A DNA stretch of 64,000 nt from Burkholderiales bacterium (GTDB lineage: Bacteria; Pseudomonadota; Gammaproteobacteria; Burkholderiales; Burkholderiaceae_C): positions 1 to 64,000 of the forward strand of contig CANGHK010000004.1 in NCBI GenBank assembly GCA_947453625.1, given 5' to 3'. Below the pieces are notes generated by a model, which worked only from the letters and a program-made list of their open reading frames with translations, was not told the DNA's origin and did no database searches. This document shows positions 1 to 8,914 of this stretch, in pieces. The translations under genes and the position numbers were made by a program. Every line of letters begins with the position of its first letter. Positions within the stretch are counted from its first letter, which is position 1.

Positions 1-147
1 CTCTCGTGGACATGGACATCGGGACGTTCAGCCTCGGCTCTTGGCATCGTAGAAGTTAGAATTCTACCTATAAATAGGTTTTAATAGTTTTACGACTTTT
101 TCAGTGCGTTATACCTTTCAAGCAATGAAAACTAGCCAGGCAGGCCC
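1..147 (+). promoter_or_regulatory. AT-rich leader before the glycan locus
   Basis: This stretch is distinctly AT-rich compared with the rest of the window. At 67-78 it contains two 5-bp inverted arms (CCTAT and ATAGG) separated by AA. No coding sequence is evident, although a gene ending left of the window cannot be excluded. A promoter for the rightward glycan genes is expected here, but no confident -35/-10 pair can be named. Confidence 0.35.
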
Positions 148-1338
148 ATGACGCAGGTCCACTTCAGCAAGGTTGGTGTCTTGGCAATGCGCTCTTCGCC
201 CGATCCTGTCCCCGCCAACACCCGCTCGCCTGGCAAGCTGAAACTCGAGGTGGAGGCGAAGGCGGTCGCCGTCCTGTCGATCGTCATGCCCACGATTTCA
301 TGGACCGGCATGTTCGATCGCTGTGGCCGACGGGCACTCGCGCTGTGTGACAGCCTGTGCGCCGAGGTCGCCGGCAGCGCCGAGTTGGTCGTCGCCTTCG
401 ACGGCGCAGCACCTCCCACGCCAGCCTGGCTGGAGCATCCTCAGGTCAAGGTCGTCGAGACCGGACGGCAGTCCGGGCCCGCCACCGCCCGCAATGCGGG
501 CGCGCGTCTGGCCCGAGGGCAGGTTCTGCTGTTCGTCGATGCCGATGTCGAGTTGGCGGCTGACGCGCTGCGTCGGGTCATCACGGCCTTCGACGCTGAC
601 CCGGGCCTGGCGGGCCTGTTCGGCGCCTACGACGACGAGCCGGCAGCCGAGGGCACAGTGAGCCAATTTCGCAACCTGCTCCACCACCACACCCATGTGA
701 CCCACCCGGGCAACGCGGGAACGTTCTGGTCGGGCTGTGGTGCGGTTCGCGCGGCGACATTCCTGGAGGTCGGCGGCTTTGACGAAAGCTTCCGCACACC
801 CAGCATCGAGGACATCGAGATGGGCATGCGCATCGCGGCCCGAGGCGGCCGTATCGTTCTCGACCCGGAACTGCGTTGCAAGCACCTGAAGCGGTGGACA
901 CTCGCCTCGATGGTGATCACCGACATCTTTTCCCGAGCCAGGCCCTGGACCCAACTGCTCATGGCCTCGGTCAGCATGCCAAGAATCCTCAACATCGACT
1001 GGAAGGGCCGTGCCAGCGGCGTCCTGGCACTGGCCCTCGTGATGACGTTGTCGGCTGCAGTGTTCTGGCCCCAAGCCTCGATCTTGGTTCCGGCGTGCGC
1101 CGCGCCGCTGTTGTTCATCAACCGAGCCTTCTATAAATTCTGCCTGAACCGGCGGGGCTTGCGGTTTGCGCTGGCCTCTTTTGCGCTCCATACGCTGTAT
1201 TTTTGCTATGCCTCTATCACCTTTGGCTGGGTGGCTCTTGAAACCCTGGGACAGGGCGTCCTGAACCCGCGCAAACGGGGTGAAATTCAACATAATGATC
1301 GCCCAACTCATACGCCCCAGAAAAATTTCACGCGATGA
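148..1338 (+). CDS. Glycosyltransferase family 2 with C-terminal membrane segments
   Basis: The protein is probably an inner-membrane GT-A fold enzyme that adds a sugar to a lipid-linked glycan. The first ~45 residues precede the GT2 start, which reads LSIVMPT. A GPATARNAGA stretch near residue 112 and the metal-binding FVDADVE near residue 130 follow. Downstream, GGFDESF and EDIEMGMRIA match the acceptor and ED motifs of GT2 enzymes. Residues ~290-370 hold two or three hydrophobic spans. The ATG follows an AGGCAGG-like ribosome site, but the long N-terminal extension means a later start is possible. The next gene overlaps its 3' end. Family membership is secure; donor and acceptor are unknown. 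Confidence 0.85.
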   Translation: MTQVHFSKVGVLAMRSSPDPVPANTRSPGKLKLEVEAKAVAVLSIVMPTISWTGMFDRCGRRALALCDSLCAEVAGSAELVVAFDGAAPPTPAWLEHPQVKVVETGRQSGPATARNAGARLARGQVLLFVDADVELAADALRRVITAFDADPGLAGLFGAYDDEPAAEGTVSQFRNLLHHHTHVTHPGNAGTFWSGCGAVRAATFLEVGGFDESFRTPSIEDIEMGMRIAARGGRIVLDPELRCKHLKRWTLASMVITDIFSRARPWTQLLMASVSMPRILNIDWKGRASGVLALALVMTLSAAVFWPQASILVPACAAPLLFINRAFYKFCLNRRGLRFALASFALHTLYFCYASITFGWVALETLGQGVLNPRKRGEIQHNDRPTHTPQKNFTR

Positions 1339-2218
1339 TTTCATCGCATTTCTGAGTGCCCGAAAAAATCGCTCCATTTATCTCCAGCCCTACCCTGGGA
1401 ACGCGGGAGATGACCTCATCCGCCAGGGCAGCGAAATTCTGCTGCAGGTGCTGGGGATCAAACAGGTCGCGGATCCCGAGCGGGCGGACATCATTTTGAT
1501 CCCGTGCGGGAATCAAACAATGTGGCGCTCCAATCTCAGGATCTGGGAGGCCTGCTGGCAGCGCTGGCCCAAGACGGAATTTGTCATCGGACCCGCCACT
1601 TTTCAGGGCGAACAATATCCTTGGCGCGCCATGCTGGCGCAGTCGTCAGCAAATATAGCAGGGCTTTTTGCGCGCGATCCGGTCAGCCATTAAAATCTGC
1701 GCGCATTGAAACTTTCACCCCTTGTCGAGGTCGTTCTTGGCCACGATCCTGCGTTGCACTTGAGAAACTCTCGCTGGCTCCATGAAATAGGCCTGAATTG
1801 CACGCTGGACCATGTCCTGATCGCATTCCGGCGCGATCATGAAGCCGCTGGCGCAGCGCAGTCACGGCAGCGCTGGCTCGCAACATCGCCGCTATCCAGC
1901 CTCTGGGTACGCTATTACCGGCACATCCACCGGAGCGCCAATCACAAGCAGGCAATCGCCATCAGAGAAGCCACTGGATCACGATTTCAGATCTTGGAAA
2001 ATGACATGGCGGCATGTCCGTTCGAGGAATTTGTGTCCATCATTGCCGGCGCAGCCGAAGTCCACACCGACCGCTTGCACGTCATGATCATGGACTCGTT
2101 GCTGGGGAAAAAAATATTCGCCTACGGTACCGCTTATTCAAAGCTGGAGCAGATATATCATCACAGCATCCAGAGTTGGGCCGAGGTCACATTTGTGGCG
2201 CAGCAAAACCACCCCTGA
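1280..2218 (+). pseudogene. Polysaccharide pyruvyl transferase, split by an in-frame TAA
   Basis: The family (PF04230) transfers pyruvate ketals from phosphoenolpyruvate to surface sugars. The first part, from the GTG at 1280 or the ATG at 1295, carries the family's N-terminal pattern PGNAGDDLI and a PCGNQTMW stretch. It ends in LFARDPVSH at a TAA at 1691-1693. The same reading frame resumes at once with NLRALKLSP and runs to 2218, including the typical C-terminal DRLHVMIM stretch. No base is gained or lost, so a single nonsense change divides a ~312-codon gene after codon 137. The remnant from TTG 1706 could be translated separately, but neither half should be active alone. It overlaps the GT2 gene by 59 bp and the flippase frame follows closely, so it was part of an operon. 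A sequencing error is the alternative explanation. Confidence 0.8.
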
Positions 2219-2240
2219 TGCAGCCGGAAAAATCCTTGCC

Positions 2241-3707
2241 ATGACGAGGAATATGTCCCCTTCTGAACCGCCGCTCTCCGCGGCGTCACTGGCTGCAGTT
2301 GGCAGCCTGCTCAGAATGGCCGGCCAATTCGCGGCCCTCGGATGTGGTGTCTTGATCATGGGCTACCTGACGCGCCAGCTTGGGCTGCGTGACTATGGGC
2401 GCTACGCGTTGACCATCCTGCTGTCCAGTTGGATTGGCATCGCGATTGGCGCCATGAGCGGCGGTGCCACAATCCGCCTGGTGGCCGGAAGTTTGAACGG
2501 CCGGCGCTACGCGGTGACCACCATTCAGCTGGTCACTATTTATGCTGTCACGGCGGGGGCATTGCTCGGCCTCGGCGCCGATCGGCTGGCCCACTGGGTG
2601 GAGGAACCGCAGATCGCACCCATTCTCCGGATAATGGCCCTGAATGTCCCGGTCGCGGCGCTGACAGGTATCTATACGGCCCTGCTTACGGCGCAGGGAC
2701 GATCTGGCATGCTCGCTTTCTATGCGGCAACCGGATTGCCGGTGCAGTTGGCGATGGTATTGTTATTGGTGGGACGCGGCTGGGGTATTTATGGCGCGGC
2801 GTATGCCATCTTGATTTCCAGTTCGGTCCAGCTGGTGCTGGGTTTCGGTCTGACCGGAATATCCCCATTCACCAGCCAGCGCGTGAGTTTTAGACAATTG
2901 TGGTCTGAGACGCGGTTGCAGGCCGGAACACAGTTTGTCATTCGGATCATTGAAGGAATTGACCTGATTTTGGTGAAGATTTTTCTGACATCCCCTTCAA
3001 TCGCCGGACTCTATGCCGGCGCCCAGAACATCGGCTTGGCCTCGGTGATGCTGTTCAACCCCAGCTCAGGCATAGTGATTCAATCGCTTTCCAAATCTAT
3101 TTTGCACGAGCGCCCGCAGGAGCGTAATCACACCGCCACCGCCTACCTGCGCGTCGCCCTGATCTATGGCGGACTCTTGGTGGCATTTTCCGGACTAGCG
3201 GACCGCATCGTTCTATTCCTGTTGGGCGAGGGTTTTCAGTCTTCTTCTGAAGTGGTGATGATCCTGCTCTGGGCTGGCGCATTTCGCATCGCTTCAGTCG
3301 CGGGCAGGACTCTGGTATTTAGCGCCGGGAAGAAACTTTCCGCTCTGCCGTCGCTGCTGAGCTTGCTGGTGGCAGGAATTCTCGCCTACGCCATCGTGCT
3401 GCCCCGTTACGGGGCAACGGGAGGCGCCATGGTGACGGCAGCCGTCTCCCTGGTGCTCGCTGTGATGACGCTACGCGACGGGACGATACTCACAGGCATA
3501 AATTTCCCTTGGCTGACGCTTCTTCGGGTATTGATTGCAACCGCAGCGACGACACTGCTGGCACTCTACCTGCGCAACTTTGGTATTTCAGTGCTGTGGC
3601 TGTTGACATTTACCGCGGCCGCCTACGCTGCTATTCTGATAATTTTCAGGGAGTGGACGCCGAAGCGAGGAAATTTCAAGATATTTTTGACGGCTTGTCG
3701 CAGTTGA
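2241..3707 (+). CDS. Polysaccharide flippase, Wzx/MATE-like
   Basis: This polytopic inner-membrane protein of about 488 residues has 12 or more hydrophobic helices distributed along its length. It fits the polysaccharide export family (PF01943/PF13440) that flips undecaprenyl-linked repeat units to the periplasm. The N-terminus has the usual LGLRDYGRYAL stretch after the first helix, and a mid-protein SIAGLYAGAQN segment is typical of the family. The ATG at 2241 places the start just after the pyruvyl transferase stop. An in-frame upstream start at 2193 would overlap that gene. The surrounding glycosyltransferases support a role in assembly of this locus's glycan. The exported repeat unit cannot be named. 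Confidence 0.85.
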   Translation: MTRNMSPSEPPLSAASLAAVGSLLRMAGQFAALGCGVLIMGYLTRQLGLRDYGRYALTILLSSWIGIAIGAMSGGATIRLVAGSLNGRRYAVTTIQLVTIYAVTAGALLGLGADRLAHWVEEPQIAPILRIMALNVPVAALTGIYTALLTAQGRSGMLAFYAATGLPVQLAMVLLLVGRGWGIYGAAYAILISSSVQLVLGFGLTGISPFTSQRVSFRQLWSETRLQAGTQFVIRIIEGIDLILVKIFLTSPSIAGLYAGAQNIGLASVMLFNPSSGIVIQSLSKSILHERPQERNHTATAYLRVALIYGGLLVAFSGLADRIVLFLLGEGFQSSSEVVMILLWAGAFRIASVAGRTLVFSAGKKLSALPSLLSLLVAGILAYAIVLPRYGATGGAMVTAAVSLVLAVMTLRDGTILTGINFPWLTLLRVLIATAATTLLALYLRNFGISVLWLLTFTAAAYAAILIIFREWTPKRGNFKIFLTACRS

Positions 3708-4133
3708 TGCGGCGCAGGCAGCGCCACAACAATTGATGACTGGCATTTCAATGGTTGTCGGCGCGGCGGGCAATCAATATTGCCTTCGCCGATGAGCATC
3801 GATTGCGAATTATTTACCTGCCTCCGCGTCTCGCGGCACCGGAAAAGTCAGGCATATTGTGTCCAGATTCACTATCCGGCGGTAGGTTTTTTCAGGCGAA
3901 GGACCACCAGCCTGAACCGGCGCGAACCAGACCCCGAAGGCCGTCGACCGCAACCCGACGCAATGCCCACCTCAATCTGGATCAACCCACCATCATCGGA
4001 AGCCGTCACTGAAAAAGCGCCCGCCACTTGCGCAGCAAACTAATCGCGAAGGGTGCAGAAAAGTCATTGACACGTTACGCCGAATTTCCAGCTACACCGT
4101 CATCCACAAAATTCCTGATGGACCAAAAATTTC
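3708..4133. other. Intergenic region without a convincing gene
   Basis: About 425 bp separate the flippase from the next glycan gene. Short open frames exist on both strands, but none has a recognisable family motif, a good ribosome site or neighbour-like composition. An AT-rich tract just before 4134 could carry a promoter for the downstream gene. Confidence 0.5.
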
Positions 4134-5981
4134 ATGTCAAAGCCCTCTAATTCTTCTCAGACTACTGAGCGAGTCTTAGCCAGTTCACATGGATTTTTCG
4201 GTTTTTTCAAGGAGCAGTTGCAACAACCCGCATCGCAGTCAGCCATTCTTCGTCTATTGCGTAGCACATCCCAGTCGCTCACTCCGTTGGTTTCGCTTTG
4301 GAATACCCGAATCATGTCGATGGATGAGCGGGCCTGCGATGAACCCGAGAACCAGGTTCTACCGGGCATTGGCGCGCCCCAGATTGTTTGCTTCAGTCCT
4401 TACTCGATGTGGCGACTCCACTCTACATGGGAGTTCACGGTCTTGCGAGCCCTTGCCATGCGAGGGGCAAAAATTTCGCTGATCCTTTGCGATGGTATAT
4501 CGTCCTCATGCGATCTCTACTGGCAAGATAAAACACTCCCCTGGGACCGATGCGTAGTTTGTCAGGCCAGGACAACCCAGCAGGCACGTTATTTACGAAC
4601 CCCATTTCAGTGGATCTCAAGCTATATCGATCGGGCAGAGCGAGCACGCGTTCAAGACTGGGTGGCGTCATTAAGCGATGAGGAACTGAGGCACGCGAGG
4701 TTCGAGGGGCAACCGCTCGGAGATTGGGTCCTGGGGTCTGTGCACAGCCATTTCCGCCTTTCCCGTCTGGAACTGAATCGGCCGCAACTCCTGATCTACC
4801 GCAACTACCTTGAGGGAGCGGCGCTCACCTTCACCGGAATGCGCTCGGCGATCAAGCAACTCAAGCCGGATAGTCTCTTGCTCTTCAACGGACGAATGTC
4901 GCTGACACGTGCCGCGATGGAAGCAGCCAAGCTCGATGAACTGCGCACCTTCTGCCATGAACGTGGCATGGTCTACAATACGCTTGCTCTCTGGGAGAAT
5001 GAACGCTGCAGTCAGTATACACAGCGTCGTGAGGCGGCCCGCTCATGCAACATTATTCCACTGACCATACCACAGCTTCGGGCTTCTTTTAACTGGGTGA
5101 GTGACCGGCGTCGCGGTAAAAACCTCAACTGGCGGCCGTTCATGAAGCAGCAGCGAAACTCTGCCGCGACACTTGCCCAGGCTGGAATAAAAATGGGAGA
5201 TGCATTCAAACTGGTGCTTACCAGTTCAGACGATGAGTTTGTGGCCGAACCTGATCGCAACCGCGTTTTTTCCGAGCAATACCTCTGGCTCCGTGCGATT
5301 CTGGACTGGTGCCAGGTCCATTTTACGCAAAAAATCGTTTTTCGGTTCCATCCCAATACCAGTTCCGAATCCTGGAAGTTTCTTCTGAAACAGCTTCCTG
5401 AGCTCTGTGAAGAGTCGCACAACCGGCAAGCCGAACCTCATATCAATTTCAAAATTATACCACCATCCAGTTCGCTTGATACCTATGCATTTATGGATGC
5501 CGCCTCGGCGGTACTGACCTACGGAACCACCGGGGGTGTTGAAGCTGCAGCGCTCGGGAAAACCGTGATCCTTGCAGATGACTGCTGGTACTACGGACTC
5601 CCGTTTGTGCAATCAGCAACCAGTCCAGAACACTTTCGCTCTCTCATCGATGCTGCGCCCAGAGCCAGAGTTGCTCCCGATCTATATATCTCACAGCGGG
5701 CGATCCGGTTTATCTGGGATTACAATTTATCCCACAACATCAGCAGTCGCCTGATTCGCCAGAAAAGTCTCCATGAGGCAGTCCCTCGCTATCGTACGGA
5801 TGAGCCCTCCAGTCTTGCGTATGGCCAGGATGCTGGGTTGGACCATATCACGGACATCATCCTGCAAAAGCGGCCCATCTATGAGGTTCGTCCCCCAGTC
5901 CCTGTGGCTGTGGAAGCCGAAGAGGCCCGGCAAGTGCAAGATTTTCTCGGCACGATTCGTGCTTCCCGAGTGTTGGACTGA
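4134..5981 (+). CDS. Large capsule-type glycosyltransferase-like protein
   Basis: The predicted 615-residue soluble protein has no signal peptide. Its second half resembles the GT-B fold of capsule polysaccharide and CDP-glycerol transferases. An FRFHPN stretch near residue 405 and a TYGTTGGVEAAALGK stretch near residue 465 match the nucleotide-sugar binding signature of these enzymes. The N-terminal ~200 residues are not recognised. The GC content is low relative to housekeeping genes in the window, which suggests acquisition with the locus. It is the last rightward gene before the convergent pse operon. A role in building or modifying the surface glycan is inferred from the fold and the neighbours. 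The substrate is unknown. Confidence 0.6.
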   Translation: MSKPSNSSQTTERVLASSHGFFGFFKEQLQQPASQSAILRLLRSTSQSLTPLVSLWNTRIMSMDERACDEPENQVLPGIGAPQIVCFSPYSMWRLHSTWEFTVLRALAMRGAKISLILCDGISSSCDLYWQDKTLPWDRCVVCQARTTQQARYLRTPFQWISSYIDRAERARVQDWVASLSDEELRHARFEGQPLGDWVLGSVHSHFRLSRLELNRPQLLIYRNYLEGAALTFTGMRSAIKQLKPDSLLLFNGRMSLTRAAMEAAKLDELRTFCHERGMVYNTLALWENERCSQYTQRREAARSCNIIPLTIPQLRASFNWVSDRRRGKNLNWRPFMKQQRNSAATLAQAGIKMGDAFKLVLTSSDDEFVAEPDRNRVFSEQYLWLRAILDWCQVHFTQKIVFRFHPNTSSESWKFLLKQLPELCEESHNRQAEPHINFKIIPPSSSLDTYAFMDAASAVLTYGTTGGVEAAALGKTVILADDCWYYGLPFVQSATSPEHFRSLIDAAPRARVAPDLYISQRAIRFIWDYNLSHNISSRLIRQKSLHEAVPRYRTDEPSSLAYGQDAGLDHITDIILQKRPIYEVRPPVPVAVEAEEARQVQDFLGTIRASRVLD

Positions 5982-6225
5982 ACTCGCGCATCGCTCTCTA
6001 AGCCCATCGCATTACGCAGGCAGGACTGTTCACTGAGATTGTTGCCACCACTTTGTATGCAAAACGAGTTTTTATTTAAAAAATAGAATAGTAATCTGAC
6101 TCGCCATTTTGGTGCATTTTTTGCTGACCTCGACGATTTCGCCCATGTCAGACAGTTTCAGCACTCGTCACAAGCGGCCTGATCAGCCGAAATCCGCGGC
6201 GCCACGGCTTCATGAACAGCCCTGA

Positions 6226-6420
6226 TTACAGATGAGTCTGAGTCCCCAGTTCTCTGGAGAACCTGATGCCTTGGACGAAACTGGCAAGCTCACGCAGACC
6301 CAGCCAGAGGGTCTTGGCGTTGGCTTCGCCCTTGCGCCCGAGGAAGCCGCCGAGCTGGGCCGCCAGGCGCACCACGGTGTTGAGCGGCCGCGCCTCCTTG
6401 GCCGGCTTCTTTCGGAAGAG
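6226..6420 (-). pseudogene. IS4-family transposase, C-terminal remnant
   Basis: On the minus strand 64 codons read RPLNTVVRLAAQLGGFLGRK and then AKTLWLGLRELASFVQGIR before a TAA at 6226-6228. This is the characteristic end of IS4/Tn5-type transposases (dimerisation domain), where GGFLGRK and KTLW.G are conserved. A TGA lies immediately upstream in the same frame, so only the tail survives. The DDE core is absent. The fragment sits between the convergent rightward glycan genes and pseI. The 244 bp to its left (5982-6225) are AT-rich and show no gene. Confidence 0.75.
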
Positions 6421-6539
6421 TCACGTCGACTCATGCCAAGCGCTCACCGTGCCCCGCCAGACCTGCCCACGAGCCTCATTCGACTGGTTGCCCGACAGGA
6501 AGCGGCGGCGATTCCGCGAAGGGCAGATGCATCACCGTT

Positions 6540-7583
6540 CTACGCGAGCAGATCCCAGCTCAACGGCGTGCCCGCGGACAGTGCGAACCTGGCCGTTCGG
6601 CCGAGTACGGTTTCTAGGTGCTTCGGTGCCAGCCCATGCCCGGGCCGCACGCAGCGCACGTTATCCACAGTCAGCACGTCACCGGCCAGCATGTCGCGCG
6701 CGATGTAGAGCGAGCGGCGGAACACCAGTGACTTCATCTCTGAACGTGTCGGCCCGTAGCTGACGCGGCCGACAGCCTGCACCGCGCGCCCAGTCTCCTC
6801 GCGCAACTGGCGCAGTTCGTGCGGCTCCATCGAGAAGGCCGAATCCACGCCGCCGTCAGTGCGGCGCAGCGTGAAGTGCTTCTCGATGACCGTGGCACCC
6901 AACACCACGGCGGCCACAGCCACGCCGCAGCCCATCGTGTGGTCAGACAGGCCCACCTCGCAGCCGAACATCTCGCGCATGTGGGAGATAGTCGCGATGT
7001 TGGTGTGCTCGGGCGAGGCGGGGTAGCTGCTGGTGCACTTCAGCAGCACCAGATCGCGGCAGCCGGCCTCGCGCGCGGCACGAACGGTCTCCTCGATCTC
7101 ACCGGCCGTGGCCATGCCGGTGGAGACGATCATCGGCTTGCCGGTGGCGGCCACGCGGCGCACAAGTGGCAGGTCGGTCAACTCGAACGAGGCGATCTTG
7201 TACGCCGGCACATCCAGCGATTCGAGGAAGTCGACCGCGGTCGCGTCGAAGGGCGTGCTGAAACACGCCATGCCGTGCGCCGCCGCGCGCTCCATGATCG
7301 GGCGGTGCCAGTCCCAGGGCGTGTGCGCTTCCTGGTAAAGCTCGTAGAGTTGGCGGCCCGCCCAAAGGCTCTCGGGATCGTCAATCACGAAACCGGGCAT
7401 GCGCACGTCAAGCGTCATCGTGTCGGCGGTATAGGTCTGCAGTTTGACCGCGTCGGCACCGGCCAGCGCGGCCGCATCAACGATTTTCAGCGCGCGTTCG
7501 AGCGACTGGTTGTGGTTGCCCGACATCTCGGCTATGAGGAAGGGGCGCTGCCCGAGGACGATCTCTCGGTCTTGGATCTTCAC
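6540..7583 (-). CDS. pseI: Pseudaminic acid synthase
   Basis: PseI condenses 6-deoxy-AltdiNAc with phosphoenolpyruvate to make pseudaminic acid in the cytosol. The protein is NeuB-like: a TIM barrel opens with RPFLIAEMSGNHN and contains DAVKLQTYTADTMTL, FSTPFD, YKIASFE and LLKCTSSYP. A C-terminal antifreeze/SAF domain includes FRRSLYIARDMLAGD and RPGHGL. The ETLD-like residue pattern after TYTAD fits pseudaminic rather than sialic acid synthases. I prefer the GTG at 7583, preceded by GGAG eight bases upstream. A TTG at 7613 would add ten residues. The resulting 347 residues match the family. It is the last gene of the leftward operon, 36 bp after a methyltransferase gene. A decayed earlier copy lies at 8550-8914. 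Confidence 0.92.
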   Translation of the reverse strand: MKIQDREIVLGQRPFLIAEMSGNHNQSLERALKIVDAAALAGADAVKLQTYTADTMTLDVRMPGFVIDDPESLWAGRQLYELYQEAHTPWDWHRPIMERAAAHGMACFSTPFDATAVDFLESLDVPAYKIASFELTDLPLVRRVAATGKPMIVSTGMATAGEIEETVRAAREAGCRDLVLLKCTSSYPASPEHTNIATISHMREMFGCEVGLSDHTMGCGVAVAAVVLGATVIEKHFTLRRTDGGVDSAFSMEPHELRQLREETGRAVQAVGRVSYGPTRSEMKSLVFRRSLYIARDMLAGDVLTVDNVRCVRPGHGLAPKHLETVLGRTARFALSAGTPLSWDLLA

Positions 7584-7619
7584 TTCATTGACTCCGATTC
7601 GTGCCAGACTCAACTGTTG

Positions 7620-8522
7620 CTACGCAAACATGTCAAGGTACTTGCTGGCGAGGATGCCGTTTTCCGCTCGCAGGCATGCGATACCGCCTATCCCGGGATA
7701 GACAGTCAGCGCCTCGGCACTGAAAAGCGCACCTCCCAGGTCATCAAGCGGGGACTTTGTCTTGGGACATGCCAAAACGAAAGAGGATTGGCGAGAGCCT
7801 GCCGATTGCGACTTCGCGATGATCGCAATTGCCGTCGGATTCAGCGGATTGGCGATGTGAGGGAAAGGCTCATGTGCCAACACACTGTCGCCTAGGGACT
7901 CCGCCACTCCTTTCAGATTGCGACAATACCCGTGGTGATCCATGCGCTGCCTTGCTTCAGGGCCTGAGAGTTCGTATCCCGGTTCAAGCAGCACCAGAAA
8001 CCGCCGTGTGACCCGGAAAAGCTCAAGAAGAATCGATGCTTCGTTTCCGCCATTCGGCTCGATCGAGTGCGAGGTGTAGACGACGTCAATCGAGTCGTCC
8101 GCAAAAGGGATCTGTAGCAGGCTGCCTGTGCACAACGTCGCCTGCTCCACCTGTTCGGCGGCAAGCCAGCGCACGGCCCATGCCACGCGCGACCAACTGA
8201 TATCGAAGCCAAATGCCTGTATATCCCGTCCCATTGCCGCGAGTACCCCAGATGGCGTCGTGGCCTCGCCACAGCCCGCCTCCAGAACCGAGCGCGGATC
8301 GCAGAGCGAAAGGATCACGCGCGCGATCTCAGTTGCGTAGAGCCGTTTGTGCTCCCGCATGGCCGGATCCTGCATTGCGAGGATGTAGCTGCCAGTCTGC
8401 AAGTCGTACGACAGCTCGATGATCTCCGGTGTATTGCGGGTCTCGCCGCGCACCTTGCGCAACAGTTCGCCGATGTTTTCGCCCGCCGCGTAGCGGTCTT
8501 TCAGTTCACGAGCAGTTAACAC
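7620..8522 (-). CDS. SAM-dependent methyltransferase of the pse operon
   Basis: The 300-residue protein carries a class I methyltransferase core. Motif I reads VLEAGCGEA near residue 100, an acidic GFDIS follows, and IPFADDSIDVVYTSHSIEP marks the substrate-binding end of the fold. The C-terminal ~70 residues are not recognised. The start is a GTG at 8522 with GGGAG eight bases upstream. It lies between the pseI relic and the intact pseI and is read in the same direction. Methyltransferases of this type often accompany nonulosonic acid genes, so O- or N-methylation of the sugar or its precursor is a reasonable inference, but nothing in the sequence proves the substrate. Confidence 0.75.
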   Translation of the reverse strand: MLTARELKDRYAAGENIGELLRKVRGETRNTPEIIELSYDLQTGSYILAMQDPAMREHKRLYATEIARVILSLCDPRSVLEAGCGEATTPSGVLAAMGRDIQAFGFDISWSRVAWAVRWLAAEQVEQATLCTGSLLQIPFADDSIDVVYTSHSIEPNGGNEASILLELFRVTRRFLVLLEPGYELSGPEARQRMDHHGYCRNLKGVAESLGDSVLAHEPFPHIANPLNPTAIAIIAKSQSAGSRQSSFVLACPKTKSPLDDLGGALFSAEALTVYPGIGGIACLRAENGILASKYLDMFA

Positions 8523-8549
8523 TTGAATGCTCCCATTTCAGGTCGATGA

Positions 8550-8914
8550 CTCTGAGTGCTTCGATGATGTGTCGCAGAATCCCACCGCTCCGTTGGCGAG
8601 CGGTGTGCTGAAGCGGTGTACACTGCGCCACTGCCTGGTCCATGATTGGCCGGTGCCATTCCCAGCGCTCGTGCGCGTCCTGGTACAAGCCACAGACCTA
8701 GTGCCCGGCCGGCGGGCGGGCCTTTCCGGTAATCGATCACGAAGCCGGTTAAACGCACGTTCAGCGGCATCTTGTCAGCAGTGTGGATCAGCAAAATTGA
8801 TAGCGGCCTCGACGTTCCCCAGCGCCCGTTCCAGCGACGGGTTGTGTTGATGGATATTTCGGCGATCAGTTGGGGTCGGTGCGCCAGGCCAACTACGCGA
8901 TCGAGGACTCTCAT
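8550..8914 (-). pseudogene. Decayed N-terminal fragment of a second pseI
   Basis: The fragment begins with an ATG at 8914 that overlaps the pseG stop codon as ATGA, the same coupling seen elsewhere in this operon. Its pieces align with intact pseI but in different frames: HRPQLIAEIS, then NPSLERALGNVEAA, then TADKMPLNVRLTGFVID, then WHRPIMDQAVA and finally FSTPLANGAVGF. At least three frameshifts are needed. Only about the first 120 of 347 codons remain, and the rest is deleted up to the methyltransferase start. It looks like the original operon copy, now replaced functionally by the pseI at 6540-7583. Confidence 0.85.

Noticed and set aside
3755-4043. Short open frames in the gap after the flippase
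   Set aside because: No family motif, no ribosome site and different frames of similar quality on both strands.
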